A DNA stretch of 24,702 bases from Gammaproteobacteria bacterium. GTDB taxonomy: Bacteria; Pseudomonadota; Gammaproteobacteria; SZUA-229. The stretch is taken from contig JAPHRB010000052.1 of NCBI GenBank assembly GCA_026197015.1, positions 1 to 24,702 of the forward strand, read 5' to 3'. Both the position numbers and the translations under genes were made by a program. The notes beneath the pieces were generated by a model, which saw nothing but the letters and a program-made list of their open reading frames with translations, ran no database searches and was not told the DNA's origin. Positions 24,481 to 24,702 of this stretch are shown here, piece after piece (the stretch's first letter is position 1; every line of letters starts with the position of its first letter).

Positions 24481-24702
24481 AGGTGAAGTTGGCCTGTAAG
24501 CCGGGTTCTGTACAACCGAAGTCGTGACAATCATTCATCTAGGACGCACATCACTATGCGCCTCAAGCGACCTACCCAGAAGCAGCGCGGGCCGCGCCTC
24601 AGCTTCTCTATTTGGTCTTGCTCCAGGTGGGGTTTACCTTGCCGTCACTGTTACCAGTAAACGCGGTGCGCTCTTACCGCACCATTTCACCCTTACCCCA
24701 AC
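24481..24702 (-). ncRNA. rnpB: RNase P RNA, 3' portion (5' part outside window)
   Basis: RNase P RNA is the catalytic RNA that trims 5' leaders from tRNA precursors. On the minus strand the sequence follows the bacterial type A RNA of E. coli: GGTAAGGGTGAAATGGTGCG, GGTAAGAGCGCACCGC, CTGGTAACAGT, GGTAAACCCCACCTGGAGCA, CCAAATAG, GGGTAGG, CCTAGATGAATGATTGTCAC, then ACAGAACCCGGCTTA and a terminal AACTTCACCT like the E. coli 3' end. About 222 nt of an expected ~350-380 are present. It lies upstream of mraZ on the same strand, as in Pseudomonas. Confidence 0.98.

Noticed and set aside
24226..24534. 102-codon open frame on the minus strand
   Set aside because: It begins inside rnpB and runs through the long inverted repeat; it has no ribosome binding site or family resemblance and is explained by the RNA gene and the palindrome.

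Overview
The window is a chromosomal segment from an AT-rich gammaproteobacterium. It carries the complete division and cell wall (dcw) cluster, flanked by secA on one side and rnpB on the other. Signs of the lineage are meso-diaminopimelate-type MurE (DNPR motif), LpxC (a lipid A-containing outer membrane), an FtsZ tail LDIPAFLRRQAD close to that of Escherichia coli, a DciA-type helicase loader gene, and an exosortase-sorted protein of the PEP-CTERM superfamily. The genus cannot be fixed from the sequence alone. PEP-CTERM proteins point to an environmental, probably biofilm- or exopolysaccharide-forming bacterium rather than an enteric one.

Layout, left to right: secA (minus strand, C-terminal part cut by the window edge); a membrane-anchored LytM/M23 peptidase gene (minus); dciA (plus, the only convincing plus-strand gene); lpxC (minus); then, read on the minus strand from right to left, mraZ-rsmH-ftsL-ftsI-murE-murF-mraY-murD-ftsW-murG-murC-murB-ddl-ftsQ-ftsA-ftsZ. 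Upstream of mraZ are a strong sigma-70-like promoter, three exact-period MraZ boxes and a 20-bp perfect palindrome. After about 430 bp without genes comes a small secreted VPIP-CTERM protein gene with its own terminator. A 121-nt near-perfect hairpin follows, and then the 3' part of rnpB (RNase P RNA, minus strand, 5' end beyond the window).

The dcw genes form one tightly packed transcription unit. Most junctions overlap by 1 to 14 nt (ATGA, GTGA, TAATG or TGATG arrangements), so translational coupling is expected. The only real gaps are mraY-murD (43 nt), ftsQ-ftsA (5 nt) and ftsA-ftsZ (108 nt). Together the products make UDP-MurNAc-pentapeptide (MurB to MurF, Ddl), attach it to lipid and complete lipid II (MraY, MurG), polymerise and cross-link it at the septum (FtsW, FtsI), and build the divisome (FtsL, FtsQ, FtsA, FtsZ). 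LpxC commits precursor to lipid A, and SecA exports envelope proteins.

No wholly new system is evident; the coding content is a conserved core locus. The unusual material is non-coding: the long hairpin abutting rnpB, a terminator whose loop is the dciA stop codon, tandem promoter-like and palindromic signals before a TTG-initiated lpxC, and the operator array in front of mraZ.
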